64,000 nucleotides of DNA from Natrinema salinisoli (lineage in GTDB: Archaea; Halobacteriota; Halobacteria; Halobacteriales; Natrialbaceae): NCBI RefSeq assembly GCF_020405205.1, contig NZ_CP084469.1:1984001-2048000 (forward strand), written 5' to 3'. Numbering within the stretch: position 1 is the first letter of the stretch; each line of letters opens with the position of its first letter. The translations under genes and the position numbers were made by a program. This document shows positions 45,646 through 54,880 of this stretch, piece after piece. A model generated the notes under the pieces. The model was not told the origin of the DNA. It saw nothing but the letters and a program-made list of their open reading frames with translations, and did not search any database.

Positions 45646-45769
45646 TTTTGATGTATTGACAAATGTTATCGATCAGTGTAATTCACAACCACGGCTAAAC
45701 TCCCATCCACATATCAGTCCAGAACCCAAAACCGGGGGGTCGCACGTCGACAAAATCCGATCCCCAATT

Positions 45770-45927
45770 TTGCACATCGATCTCGAGCCGAGGTGTGCAA
45801 GATCGACCGTAAGCCAGGGTGATCGTCGCGACGATCACGCCGACCACCGGTCCCGATCGGCCGCTCTTTATATAAGCTCGAGATTTCAGTCACCGGAAAA
45901 TCCTAGGATTTCGAGGGGGTTGTGCAA
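45770..45927. repeat. Three TGTGCAA motifs ahead of the 45934 gene
   Basis: TTGCACA at 45770-45776 and TGTGCAA at 45794-45800 face each other over 17 bases; a third TGTGCAA is at 45921-45927, seven bases before the ATG. The TATA box TTTATATAAG (45867-45876) lies between them. Confidence 0.45.
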
Positions 45928-45933
45928 ATTGCA

Positions 45934-46206
45934 ATGCGAATCCAGAAGACCGACGCTCGAGAGCGGAAGTGGAAGTACCTGAAAGAAGCGACCGGTGAGA
46001 GTACGGTTTCGGGCGCGCTCGACGCGGCTACAGACTACTACCTCAAAATGCGCGGGGACACGACTGCGCAGCCCAAGGGGTGCGTACCCGAACTGATCCG
46101 CCGTGCCGACCAGGAGGGATCACTCACCGCGGCGGAGATCGCGGAGGTTCTCGACGTCGACGAGATGTCCCTCGAGTACCAGTCGACATGGAATATTGGT
46201 GGATAG
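45934..46206 (+). CDS. Small haloarchaeal DNA-binding-type protein (RHH-like)
   Basis: A 90-residue protein: MRIQKTDARERKWKYLKEAT, then STVSGALDAATDYYLKMRGD, and a C-terminal segment with TAAEIAEVLDVDEM. The first half has the strand-helix-helix look of ribbon-helix-helix regulators. I have seen similar proteins in haloarchaeal plasmids and proviruses. The repeated TGTGCAA motif around its own promoter fits autoregulation. Confidence 0.6.
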   Translation: MRIQKTDARERKWKYLKEATGESTVSGALDAATDYYLKMRGDTTAQPKGCVPELIRRADQEGSLTAAEIAEVLDVDEMSLEYQSTWNIGG

Positions 46207-46353
46207 CATCCTTCTCCGTGACCAGACCGGCTAGTACACGGGCAGCCTGTATGGATCGTTGCCCACTCAGAGGGTGTATTGTTCTATACAGGTGTGGGAC
46301 AGACTGTCTCCTTTGTCGCTGCACTCTATGGATTCAAAGTACCGTGCGTTCGT

Positions 46354-47745
46354 TCATTCGTTGGTATGCCGCCGGTTCAGCAAGTAGGCTGCGCTGCCGA
46401 GGCCGGTAATTGCGACTGGAGCACCGAAGCCCGGTTGCTCATCATCAGGGCTCAAAGCACTGTCATCAGAACTCGGAGTACTGTTGTCAGAGCTCGAAGC
46501 ACTGTCGCCAGAACTCGGAGAACTATTGTTAGAACTCGCAGCGTCGTAATGCCCAAGCGTTCCGAGGCGAACGCGCGAGCCCGTACTCGAGCCAGCAACT
46601 CCTGCATCTACTGCATAAAGGCCATCATGACTCCCGATGAAAACGGTGCCGTCGACTACCGTTGGCGACGAGCGGACCCGGTCATTGGTTTCGAAGCGCC
46701 ACACTTTGTCGCCCGTCTCGGCGTCGACTGCGTATAGGTTATTATAAAAACTCCCAACGAAAACGATCCCGTCAGCCACTGTCGGCGACGAATCGACATA
46801 GCCATCGGTTTTGAAGCTCCACTCTTTCTCACCCGTCCCAGCGTCCACTGCGTACAGACGCTCGTCGTCGCTCCCGACGAAGACAGTCCCGTCGTCTACC
46901 GTTGGCGACGAACGAATTCCGTCACTGGTTTCGAAGTGCCACTGTTCGCCGCCCGTTTTGGCATCCACCGCGTACAGTTTACTCCCAGAGAAGTCACATC
47001 CAACGAACACGGTGCCGTTGACTACCGTCGGCGACGAATCGACATAGCCATCAGTTTTGAAGCGCCACTGCTCCTCGCCCGTCTCAGCGTCCACTGCGTA
47101 CAGGTTATGGTCCCGACTCCCAACGAAGACGGTACCGTCAACTACTGTCGGTGACGATGTGACATAACCATTAGTTTTGAAACGCCACTGCTTCTTACCC
47201 GTCTCAGCGTCTACTGCGTACAAATTATCATCCGAACTCCCGACGAAGACGGTGTCGTCGGCTACCGTCGGCGATGACCAGATTTGGATACCAGTCTTGA
47301 AGCGCCACTGCTCCTCACCCGTCTCACCGTCCACTGCGTACAGGCTCCCATCGTTACACCCGACGAAAACAGTCCCGTCGACTACCTGCGGCGACGAGTG
47401 AATCCGGTCCCTAGTTCCGAAAACCCACTGTCCCTCACCCGTTTTGGCATTCAATGCGTACAGCTGGTAGTTCCAACTTCCGGCAAAAACGGTGCCGTCA
47501 ACTACTGTCGGCGATGACCAAATCCGGAAATTAGTTTCGAAGTGCCACAGCTCGTCGCCACCGGTGGTCTGTATTGCCTGCGTCAAGTGGACGCCGGCAG
47601 TCGACGCGATGCCAGCACCTACGGACAGCAGCACGCAACGACGGGTCGTATATCGCTCCGTTGTAAATGAAGGTGGGGTAGTCGCACCGGTTCCGTTCTC
47701 TTCAGTGACGCCTGGTCTCCTATTGTTTGATCGCATTTCCTCCAC
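46354..47745 (-). CDS. PQQ-like beta-propeller surface protein with PGF-CTERM anchor
   Basis: A 463-residue exported protein. About eight repeats of the form SSPTVVDGTVFVGS...LYAVDAETGEEQWRF build a propeller. The N-terminus has TTRRCVLLSVGAGIAST, a Tat-like signal. The C-terminus has a Ser-rich spacer, then PGFGAPVAITGLGSAAYLL and a basic tail, a PGF-CTERM sorting signal read by archaeosortase A. No quinoprotein catalytic residues are evident, so it is probably a binding protein. Confidence 0.85.
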   Translation of the reverse strand: MEEMRSNNRRPGVTEENGTGATTPPSFTTERYTTRRCVLLSVGAGIASTAGVHLTQAIQTTGGDELWHFETNFRIWSSPTVVDGTVFAGSWNYQLYALNAKTGEGQWVFGTRDRIHSSPQVVDGTVFVGCNDGSLYAVDGETGEEQWRFKTGIQIWSSPTVADDTVFVGSSDDNLYAVDAETGKKQWRFKTNGYVTSSPTVVDGTVFVGSRDHNLYAVDAETGEEQWRFKTDGYVDSSPTVVNGTVFVGCDFSGSKLYAVDAKTGGEQWHFETSDGIRSSPTVDDGTVFVGSDDERLYAVDAGTGEKEWSFKTDGYVDSSPTVADGIVFVGSFYNNLYAVDAETGDKVWRFETNDRVRSSPTVVDGTVFIGSHDGLYAVDAGVAGSSTGSRVRLGTLGHYDAASSNNSSPSSGDSASSSDNSTPSSDDSALSPDDEQPGFGAPVAITGLGSAAYLLNRRHTNE

Positions 47746-48003
47746 GTTATAATTAATTGAATATAAATTCCCCCAATGTTAACGATGATAATAACGAGGT
47801 TGTCGACTCGCAGGTTTACTACGTAGGTGATCCATACTCTGGCGTAGAAGATTTGCAGACATCGGGCTGACTACACCCTCTACATTCACTATTATGTCTG
47901 ACCGCTACTTAGGAAAGAAGGTTGCGACAGTAATGCCTTCGTTTGTACTTATCATCAGGAGGTACACGTTCGCTCTCTGGGAATTCAACGGTCAGCGGCT
48001 CAA

Positions 48004-48189
48004 TTACGTCTCGAGCCCGTCGACAAGCTCGAGCGTCCATTCCCCGTCATCGACGTGCCGAATGTGGACGTGATGCTCTCCGTCGATCTCGCCGTTCTCG
48101 TTGAGCAGCCCTTCGAGACGGAGGTCGTCTTTCGGAAGCGTCACACCAGCAGAGTTCTGATCCAATTGTCTGAGTTTGTTCAGCGCCAT
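48004..48189 (-). CDS. Small AbrB-like protein, possible provirus repressor
   Basis: A 61-residue protein. NSAGVTLPKDDLRLEGLL resembles the swapped-hairpin AbrB DNA-binding core, followed by an acidic beta-strand end. It is divergent from the structural operon with 86 bases between, a usual place for a repressor. Start codon at 48189. Confidence 0.6.
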   Translation of the reverse strand: MALNKLRQLDQNSAGVTLPKDDLRLEGLLNENGEIDGEHHVHIRHVDDGEWTLELVDGLET

Positions 48190-48233
48190 ATCCGGCGGGC
48201 AACCCGCCGTTGCATAAAGGTTGGTGACCCTAG

Positions 48234-48707
<474 letters not shown>

Positions 48708-48722
48708 CGGAGGGTCGCTCAC

Positions 48723-48848
48723 ATGAATTTCAACGTTTCCGACGGCAAAACGGCCGAGTGGTACGGAACTCTGATTACGAGAACCATCATCGCTGCGTCG
48801 ACGGCGACGGTCGTCCTGGTCGCGGCGATCGTCGCGGGGGTGGTCTGA
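48723..48848 (+). CDS. 41-residue single-helix membrane protein
   Basis: Short gene with GGAGG at 48709-48713, nine bases before ATG. Sequence MNFNVSDGKTAEWYGTLITR leads to one membrane helix of Ala/Val/Ile. The TGA directly touches the spike ATG. Likely a virion membrane component. Confidence 0.7.
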   Translation: MNFNVSDGKTAEWYGTLITRTIIAASTATVVLVAAIVAGVV

Positions 48849-50582
48849 ATGGCGGCCCATAGCCCACGGCCCATCGCCCATCGCGGGTTCACTGTCCTGC
48901 TCGCGATGCTGCTCGTCGGCTCGATCGTCGCGCCGGCGTTCGCAGCGCAACCAGCGGCAGCGCAGTCTGAGACTGACCAGGACATCAACAGGGTCTGCGA
49001 GACGGCAGAATCGTGGAACGGTGTCGGTTCTCCGTTCTGGGTTGCTGGTGTCGGCTGCCAGGAGTTGATGGGTGATGTCACTGAAATCGATCCCACGCTG
49101 ACGGAAGCTGGTGCAAAAACGCAGCTGATCGTCGAGGGAGATAGCGAGTATGAATCAGCGCAGTCCTATCACACGCTGTTCAACAATTATCTCTCCGATA
49201 CGCCCACCATCGCCTCCCTCGAGGCGAAACATGCCATCGCAACGAGCTACGAAAACGGTGTGTCGCCGACGCAGGCTGACGCGAACGCGACCAAAGCGAT
49301 CAACGACTACTACGCTCAAAAGCAGATCAACTTCCTCGAGTATTACTCGAAACAGCAAGCCCAGATGGCCCATATCGGAAACTACACGCAGAACCATCCC
49401 GATATCTCGAAAAACTGGGCCTACTCGCACGTTCATGCGAGCGATTCAGCTGAGTATCCGAACTGGCATAGCGGAACGTGGCTGACTGGCAAGACGGAAA
49501 CCCGCGAAATCGAACTGCTGAACGGAACGACTCACAACTATACGGCGGCTGTACTCGCGACAGAGTACGCCGAAGATTCGGTTGACACCAATATTGAGGC
49601 TCACTTCTCTCTGCCTCTCGATGCCGACTATCAACAGGACAAGAACGGCGCAGAACGTATTCTCGTGCCGACTGAGGACGTGACAGCCTACGATGGCAGT
49701 GGGAACTCATATAACGACGATGAAGATATCCTGACGAGCGGCACTTATCGCCTCCAGGGCGAATACCAAGTTGGAAACCTGTCTGATCGGGCCGTCTTCC
49801 AGTACAAGGAATGGCGAACCATCTGGGACGAGCTCGAGTCCCAGGGAGCGGTTGCCCAGGGGAACTACCCGCCCGGATTCGCCGCTGATATCTACGACTC
49901 GTTCGACTCTGGTGAGATCTCTCCCGACGAGTTCCGTGGTTCAGAGGGCATGGCACGATACCTGAGCGGTGATTCCGAAGTGACGAGCCAACGGTTCTAC
50001 CTCGCCACTACCAGCCTTCTCGAACTCAACCGACCGGCACTCAACGCCACAATGGTCATCGACTACAACGCGGCGACGACTCGTGACACGAGCGTCAACG
50101 AGACGACCGGCAAAGTCGTTCACCAGTACGGAGACTACGAAAACGCGACGGCAGAGGGCCTGCTATTCGCGGATCTCCCGACCGGCTCGATCTCCGAGGG
50201 AGACACGTTCTCGATCGGCGATGGCAACAACACCGATACCCCCCGGGCGAAGATCGTCGCCCAGAACGAGACGATTCACCTCTATGAGGGAGAACTGACT
50301 GTCAAGTCGATGTACGACCAGAACGGCAACCAAGTGAACCAATTCGACTGGTCCCAGCCCAACTACACCACCTACGACAGTGCGGAGTATATCGCCACTC
50401 TCGAGAACGTCACGGCCCAGCAAAACGAAATTCTCGAGCAGTACGACGAGGGTCGCGGCGAGGGGATCTCCATCCTGCCGGACGACCTATTCGGAGATGT
50501 CGAGGCCGGTGGTGCGATCGTCGGCCTGGTGATCATCGGTGCTGGTCTCATCGTGATCGTCGCTGTCGTCATCCGCCCCTAA
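48849..50582 (+). CDS. Pleolipovirus-type spike protein (VP4-like)
   Basis: A 577-residue exported protein. The N-terminal signal peptide has FTVLLAMLLVGSIVAPAFAA. A long extracellular region (Asn/Asp/Tyr-rich) follows, and the C-terminus has one transmembrane anchor (GGAIVGLVIIGAGLIVIVAV) and a two-residue tail. Size, topology and place directly after a VP3-like gene match the receptor-binding/fusion spike of pleolipoviruses. Tandem GCCCA heptamers lie within its first codons. Confidence 0.8.
   Translation: MAAHSPRPIAHRGFTVLLAMLLVGSIVAPAFAAQPAAAQSETDQDINRVCETAESWNGVGSPFWVAGVGCQELMGDVTEIDPTLTEAGAKTQLIVEGDSEYESAQSYHTLFNNYLSDTPTIASLEAKHAIATSYENGVSPTQADANATKAINDYYAQKQINFLEYYSKQQAQMAHIGNYTQNHPDISKNWAYSHVHASDSAEYPNWHSGTWLTGKTETREIELLNGTTHNYTAAVLATEYAEDSVDTNIEAHFSLPLDADYQQDKNGAERILVPTEDVTAYDGSGNSYNDDEDILTSGTYRLQGEYQVGNLSDRAVFQYKEWRTIWDELESQGAVAQGNYPPGFAADIYDSFDSGEISPDEFRGSEGMARYLSGDSEVTSQRFYLATTSLLELNRPALNATMVIDYNAATTRDTSVNETTGKVVHQYGDYENATAEGLLFADLPTGSISEGDTFSIGDGNNTDTPRAKIVAQNETIHLYEGELTVKSMYDQNGNQVNQFDWSQPNYTTYDSAEYIATLENVTAQQNEILEQYDEGRGEGISILPDDLFGDVEAGGAIVGLVIIGAGLIVIVAVVIRP
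48855..48882 (+). repeat. Four tandem GCCCA heptamers
   Basis: GCCCATA, GCCCACG, GCCCATC and GCCCATC follow without a gap, 7-base period. Further pairs are at 53199, 57570, 58171 and 58617 on the plus strand and at 59932-59943 on the minus strand. Confidence 0.85.
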
Positions 50583-50589
50583 TCTATCC

Positions 50590-51171
50590 ATGACACGTGT
50601 TTTCGCAATTCTGGCGATCGTTGTCCTAAGCCTTGGGCTTATGGGCAGTATGGGCGCGGCATCACAGACGAAGAACCAAACCAACGCAACACTACAGAGC
50701 GACGAACTCGGTGGTGATCTCACAGCCGCGGACACCCTCGAGAATAGCGAGACGATCCGATACAGCGATGCAACCCGCATCGTCGGCTGGGAGTTCGACG
50801 ACGACCGTGTTCAGGTAGCCGTCGCGACGAACATCAGCGCCACCGTCACGATCTCCGATGCGCTCGCTGGCGTCGGCCAAGAGGGGGCCGTACAGGTTCC
50901 CGAGACGACCCAAGACCTCGAGCGCGGCGTCCACGTGATCACCTTCCCCGTTGAGACCGTCCGCGGTGGCTCGGCAGTTGGCGTGACCGTCGACGGTGCG
51001 ACTGTACGGCTCTCAACCGAGCTGGAGGAGTCCAGCGACGAGGCCGACCCGTTCGCTACCTTCGGCGGTGAAAGCGGGCTATTTACTGGTGTCGGCATGA
51101 CAGTCAGGCTCGCCGCACTCGGTGCAGGCTGGGTCGTTCGCTCGGAGGAAAGCGGGGTGATCGAAGCATGA
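50590..51171 (+). CDS. Provirus membrane/secreted protein (pleolipovirus ORF6-like)
   Basis: A 193-residue protein with a signal peptide (AILAIVVLSLGLMGSMGAAS), a beta-rich middle domain and a moderately hydrophobic segment near residue 170 (FTGVGMTVRLAALGAGWVV). It lies between the spike and the next membrane gene, as ORF6-type genes do in pleolipoviruses. Overlaps the next gene by 4 bases (ATGA). Confidence 0.65.
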   Translation: MTRVFAILAIVVLSLGLMGSMGAASQTKNQTNATLQSDELGGDLTAADTLENSETIRYSDATRIVGWEFDDDRVQVAVATNISATVTISDALAGVGQEGAVQVPETTQDLERGVHVITFPVETVRGGSAVGVTVDGATVRLSTELEESSDEADPFATFGGESGLFTGVGMTVRLAALGAGWVVRSEESGVIEA

Positions 51172-51974
51172 GCGAGAAGACGAGCAACACCTTCGGCGGC
51201 TGGGCCGATCGACTGACCTACGTCGTCGCCGAGGCACAGCTCCTCGTCGCCGGGTTCGCGGTCTCGCTCGGCATCCTCTTGCTCTGGCTTCGACCGTCGG
51301 TCCCCGGCGTTCCACCCGTCGCGAAAGGTATCTTCGCGGCGCTGTTGCTCCTGGGACCGCCGCTCCTCGGACTGTTCGTTAGTGGTGCGCGCAAACTCCG
51401 AAACCGGAATATGGAGACAGTCTACCACATCAACGGCGTCGACGATACCCGCCGGAAGCTCTACGTCGCCCCCGAAGTGTGGGCGGAGAAGACCGTCGAG
51501 GGGCCGTCACCGTACAAGTGCAACGACGGCAATGCCTTCGAAGTCCGCGAGTTTACCTACCACGAGGACACCGGCCAACTCGTCGTTCGCGGCTGCTACT
51601 TCAGCCAGCTCGCCGACTCCAAACTCGTTACGATCAAAGCCATGCTCGAGGACGTTCACGGCGATCTCGTCGACGCCTTCCTCGAGTACAACCGGCTTCG
51701 AGGCAGAATCTCGAAGATGGGCCTCGAGATCCAGCGTGACGTAGTCAACGAAGAAGCCGAGGCTGACGAACGCGGGTTGATGAACCCACGGACGACCGTC
51801 AAAGATCGGTTCGAGGCAGCCAAAGATGACGCCGAAGCTCGAGACGTCGACGAGATCAAGGACATCACTCAATACGTCGACGACTACACCGAGCGCCACG
51901 GCTCGAGGACGCCCGTCGAGGTCGATGAATCGACAGCAAATCAGGCAGCTACTGACGGAGGAACTGACCGATGA
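51168..51974 (+). CDS. Provirus two-helix membrane protein (pleolipovirus ORF7-like)
   Basis: A 268-residue protein. Two N-terminal membrane helices (LVAGFAVSLGILLLWL and GIFAALLLLGPPLLGLFV) are followed by an acidic cytoplasmic domain of ~200 residues with YVAPEVWAEKTVEG and helical C-terminal parts. Overlaps the ATPase by 4 bases. Position is that of ORF7 in pleolipoviruses; role unknown. Confidence 0.65.
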   Translation: MSEKTSNTFGGWADRLTYVVAEAQLLVAGFAVSLGILLLWLRPSVPGVPPVAKGIFAALLLLGPPLLGLFVSGARKLRNRNMETVYHINGVDDTRRKLYVAPEVWAEKTVEGPSPYKCNDGNAFEVREFTYHEDTGQLVVRGCYFSQLADSKLVTIKAMLEDVHGDLVDAFLEYNRLRGRISKMGLEIQRDVVNEEAEADERGLMNPRTTVKDRFEAAKDDAEARDVDEIKDITQYVDDYTERHGSRTPVEVDESTANQAATDGGTDR

Positions 51975-53143
51975 GCGACGAGCAAGACAACTACACGGTC
52001 GGCGGCTTCCGCGAGTACCAGGACGGCAATCACGAACGCGATCCCGACGAAACGTTCCCGCACTCGGGGTTCGTTCGCGACGAACAGATCGATCGCCAGC
52101 TCGCCATGCGAGCGATCCACCACGATCCCGACCGATGGGATTCCAAGCCCGCCGCAGACTACCTCTCGGTCCAAAAGAATCGAGATATCCTCAAAACCGA
52201 GGGCGGGCATACAGCGCGGCAGGCTCTCAAGAACGGCGACACGGTCACGCTCAAGCACTACATCGGGGATCCGAGCCAGCAGGCCGATCTGGCCGGGATC
52301 AAAGCCGTCACTCGCCTCCAGGAGATCGTCGCCGGCCCCGCGCCCGTGATCGTCATCCTCGGCGAGATGGGGGCTGGGAAGTCCGACTTCGCTGGACTCC
52401 TGGGGCAGCTCCGCGAGCGGTGGGTTGACGGCGATCTCCTCGTCGGCTCGAATATCCGTACGCTGGGTCGAAACGACGATTGGGTTCGCGACGACGGTAC
52501 CGTCGAAGACGGCTGGATTCCGCGCTACCCGCTCCTCGAGGAGTGGGTCGCTCAGGACGGTGATCCAGTCGAGAATCCCCAGCGTCCGAAGCTCTTCGTT
52601 GGGGACGAGTTCTCGAGTGCTGCCAGTGGAACAGGTGAGAACGGCCACCTCGTCCGGAAACTGATGGGACCGCTCGTGTTCAAGATCCGCAAGTACGGCG
52701 GCGCGTTGATCTACATCGGTCACGACGAATCGTCGATTCACCCCATGCTCTGGCGCGTCGGCACGATCATCAAGAAGCAGTCGAAAAAGAAGGCCGTCGT
52801 CGCCGATCGAGTCTCCGGCGGCAAGCTCGTCGACGTCGATCCCCGACCGCTCGAGGGTATCCCACCGACTGACTGGTCAATGGCTACCGAGGAAGCGAGC
52901 GACTGGTCGTGGACTGCACCCGACGGTGAAGATGTTGACGAGGACGCCCTCGAGAAGGACGACGTGAAGCAGGTGGCGATGTGGACCATCAAAACCTGCG
53001 TCGACGAGGGCATGACGCCGAATCAGGCGTCGACATACGTCCCGTTCAGCAACACGACGGTCTACAACTGGTTGGAGGATTACAACGACGGCGACCGTGA
53101 GAAGCGCAAGTGGGTTGAAAGCGTCGAACAGGTGATCGCATGA
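51971..53143 (+). CDS. VP8-like NTPase
   Basis: A 390-residue ATPase. Walker A is ILGEMGAGKSDF (about residue 133) and Walker B is KLFVGDEFSS (about residue 205). The C-terminal ~60 residues form a winged/helix-turn-helix-like region (MTPNQASTYVPFSNTTVYNW). It matches the VP8 ATPase that ends the conserved pleolipovirus block. Probably acts in genome packaging or assembly. Confidence 0.8.
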   Translation: MSDEQDNYTVGGFREYQDGNHERDPDETFPHSGFVRDEQIDRQLAMRAIHHDPDRWDSKPAADYLSVQKNRDILKTEGGHTARQALKNGDTVTLKHYIGDPSQQADLAGIKAVTRLQEIVAGPAPVIVILGEMGAGKSDFAGLLGQLRERWVDGDLLVGSNIRTLGRNDDWVRDDGTVEDGWIPRYPLLEEWVAQDGDPVENPQRPKLFVGDEFSSAASGTGENGHLVRKLMGPLVFKIRKYGGALIYIGHDESSIHPMLWRVGTIIKKQSKKKAVVADRVSGGKLVDVDPRPLEGIPPTDWSMATEEASDWSWTAPDGEDVDEDALEKDDVKQVAMWTIKTCVDEGMTPNQASTYVPFSNTTVYNWLEDYNDGDREKRKWVESVEQVIA

Positions 53144-53208
53144 CGACATCGGGATTCCAACGTTCAAACTTCCACCAACCCCCTTTAAGATAGCTGCAGC
53201 CCACAGCC

Positions 53209-53258
53209 CACCGCGCACGCTCCCTCCCGGGAGCGACGCGATCGATGGGCGCGCGGTG
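53209..53258 (+). terminator. Large GC hairpin after the structural operon
   Basis: CACCGCGC (53209-53216) pairs with GCGCGGTG (53251-53258), with an inner stem GCTCCC/GGGAGC at 53219-53234. Located 65 bases after the ATPase stop. No T-run follows, so it may be structural rather than a terminator. Confidence 0.4.
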
Positions 53259-53275
53259 CGGGCCCGGCGGAGGTG

Positions 53276-53285
53276 TATATATAAC
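53276..53285 (+). promoter_or_regulatory. TATA box of the broken nuclease gene
   Basis: TATATATAAC lies about 28 bases before GTG 53309, as for a leaderless transcript. Confidence 0.5.
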
Positions 53286-53308
53286 AGCGTGCGACGCGCG
53301 TGGTCCGC

Positions 53309-53691
53309 GTGAACCGCTCGAAGCGCGCCAATCACTTCGGGACCGCTATCGAGAAACGGATGGCCAAAAGCGTCGCTTCGATCTCGATCGGGCCAGCTGG
53401 CACGGCGCCCGGTTCGGGAACGGAACACCCGTCGAGATCAAATCGACGATGCACGAGCATTCAGATGGCCAGCCCGGTAACTGGAAGATCTACCGCGAGT
53501 ATCACGAGGAACTCTGTCGGCACAATGGCTGGTACTGTTTCGTCGTCTACCGGCCACATGGGAGATCAGGCTGTACGGTCCTTCGAGACAAGATGGTCCG
53601 TTCGAGCGACCTGCCACTACTCCGCTGGCACGGCGGTGGCGATCATCGCGGAACCGAACAGTCGAAAATAGCGGTTTCGGATATCTTTTGA
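53309..53691 (+). pseudogene. PD-(D/E)XK-like nuclease, frameshifted
   Basis: From GTG 53309 the frame reads NRSKRANHFGTAIEKRMAKS. Around 53375-53377 the coding signal moves to another frame, FDLDRASWHGARFGNGTPVE, then IKSTM, KIYREYHEEL and LRWHGGGDHRGTEQSK to a TGA at 53689. The GTPVEIKS element fits the E-x-K of PD-(D/E)XK nucleases. One missing base explains the break. Either a sequencing error or real decay. Confidence 0.7.
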
Positions 53692-53776
53692 GAAACGGGG
53701 GAAGGCAGCGTAATGAATAGATCGAGAGAGTGGAACCGTGCTCCCTACTGAACAGAAATCGGAATCTGTGGCTGGA

Positions 53777-54352
53777 TTAGGGAAACTCGATCGTTATATC
53801 TCCAGTAGCACTATAGCCTGTCTCGATGATGTCGTCAGTTGACAGAGAAGCCTCAGCACCCACGAATAGTTGTTGAGGATCTTGTGTCTGATCTCCGGTG
53901 AGAAGAAACTGAAGAGAGATACTTCCATCGCCGATATCGGAAGTGTCAGGTAGATCTACGACCGTCGTCGAAGAATCGTCTTCATCTCGATAGAGATCTG
54001 CTTTTTCGGCATGATGACCCTCTCGAAGGTAGATACCTGGTGGCGAGAAGCCGGGTTCATAAGGTGGAGAACGGAATTTTAACCGTAGCGAGGACAGGCG
54101 AATACCCTCTTGTTGCCACGTAGAGATCCGGAACGGATAGTGATCGCGTTCTTCATCGTTTATAGATAACTTCACTATCTGGACCCTAGCGATCTCTTCA
54201 CCAGTCTCGTTGTCCTTTCGAAACCGAAGTAGCCCGTGCGAATCGTTGGTTTCCGTGTTAGATGAGAGTGAGGTCTTGCCTCCGACGGACGTACAACCAG
54301 CGGTAGTTCCAGATATCACTGCACTGAGAGCGAGATACCGTCGTCGATCCAT
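53777..54352 (-). CDS. Hypothetical lipoprotein (provirus cargo)
   Basis: A 191-residue protein with DRRRYLALSAV and a lipobox ending TTAGC. The mature part is beta-rich, with FRISTWQQEGIRLSSLRLKF and ISLQFLLTGDQ. No known domain. AT-richer than the host genes. Confidence 0.65.
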   Translation of the reverse strand: MDRRRYLALSAVISGTTAGCTSVGGKTSLSSNTETNDSHGLLRFRKDNETGEEIARVQIVKLSINDEERDHYPFRISTWQQEGIRLSSLRLKFRSPPYEPGFSPPGIYLREGHHAEKADLYRDEDDSSTTVVDLPDTSDIGDGSISLQFLLTGDQTQDPQQLFVGAEASLSTDDIIETGYSATGDITIEFP

Positions 54353-54381
54353 GGTTGTAAATTTGGAAGATATGAAATAAA

Positions 54382-54645
54382 TTATTCGTCGCCTTTCCTT
54401 TCGACGGTCACCGAGGTATCAACATCAAAGCTGACGGCTCGAGTGCTCAACGTCTCAGCTATTTCCCGTCGCTGCTCGAGCGTGAGATCGTCCCGCTCGA
54501 GGACCTCGCGAACAGCCTGAACGAGCTTCGGAATGTCGTCGCACACACTCACCACTGCTTTCGTCATATTACAGTCATAGAAGTCAGCTGCGCGTTCGAT
54601 AGCGTCTCGTCGGTATGCGTAGTCGTCGCCAGTTCTGATCCGCAT
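54382..54645 (-). CDS. DUF7692-type small regulator-like protein
   Basis: An 87-residue helical protein: MRIRTGDDYAYRRDAIERAA, then NMTKAVVSVCDDIPKLVQAV and LTLEQRREIAETLSTRAV. From memory it fits the haloarchaeal DUF7692 group found in plasmids and proviruses, with a ribbon-helix-helix look. ATG at 54645 is preferred to 54711. Confidence 0.6.
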   Translation of the reverse strand: MRIRTGDDYAYRRDAIERAADFYDCNMTKAVVSVCDDIPKLVQAVREVLERDDLTLEQRREIAETLSTRAVSFDVDTSVTVERKGDE

Positions 54646-54772
54646 ACTCGTACACACGACCCCCGAAATCCTAGTTTTTTTCGACTCACTAAGTGGCCTA
54701 TTTCGGCCCAAAATTGGTGAGATCGTCGACTATTCAGAGGTGAAGCGATCTCAAACCAGGGTCTGGCTCACG

Positions 54773-54823
54773 ATATGCACACGAGAATTCGAGTTTCGTG
54801 TGCATATTCGGGAATCGAATTCT
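54773..54823. repeat. Two overlapping inverted repeats
   Basis: ATATGCACACGA (54773-54784) pairs with TCGTGTGCATAT (54796-54807), 12 bp perfect. AGAATTCGA (54784-54792) pairs with TCGAATTCT (54815-54823). The two folds exclude each other. No gene lies in 54646-54880. Confidence 0.6.
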
Positions 54824-54880
54824 GTCGACGTACAACCCCAGGGTTGAGAAGATAGCGAAATAAATGAAACAGTTACACGC

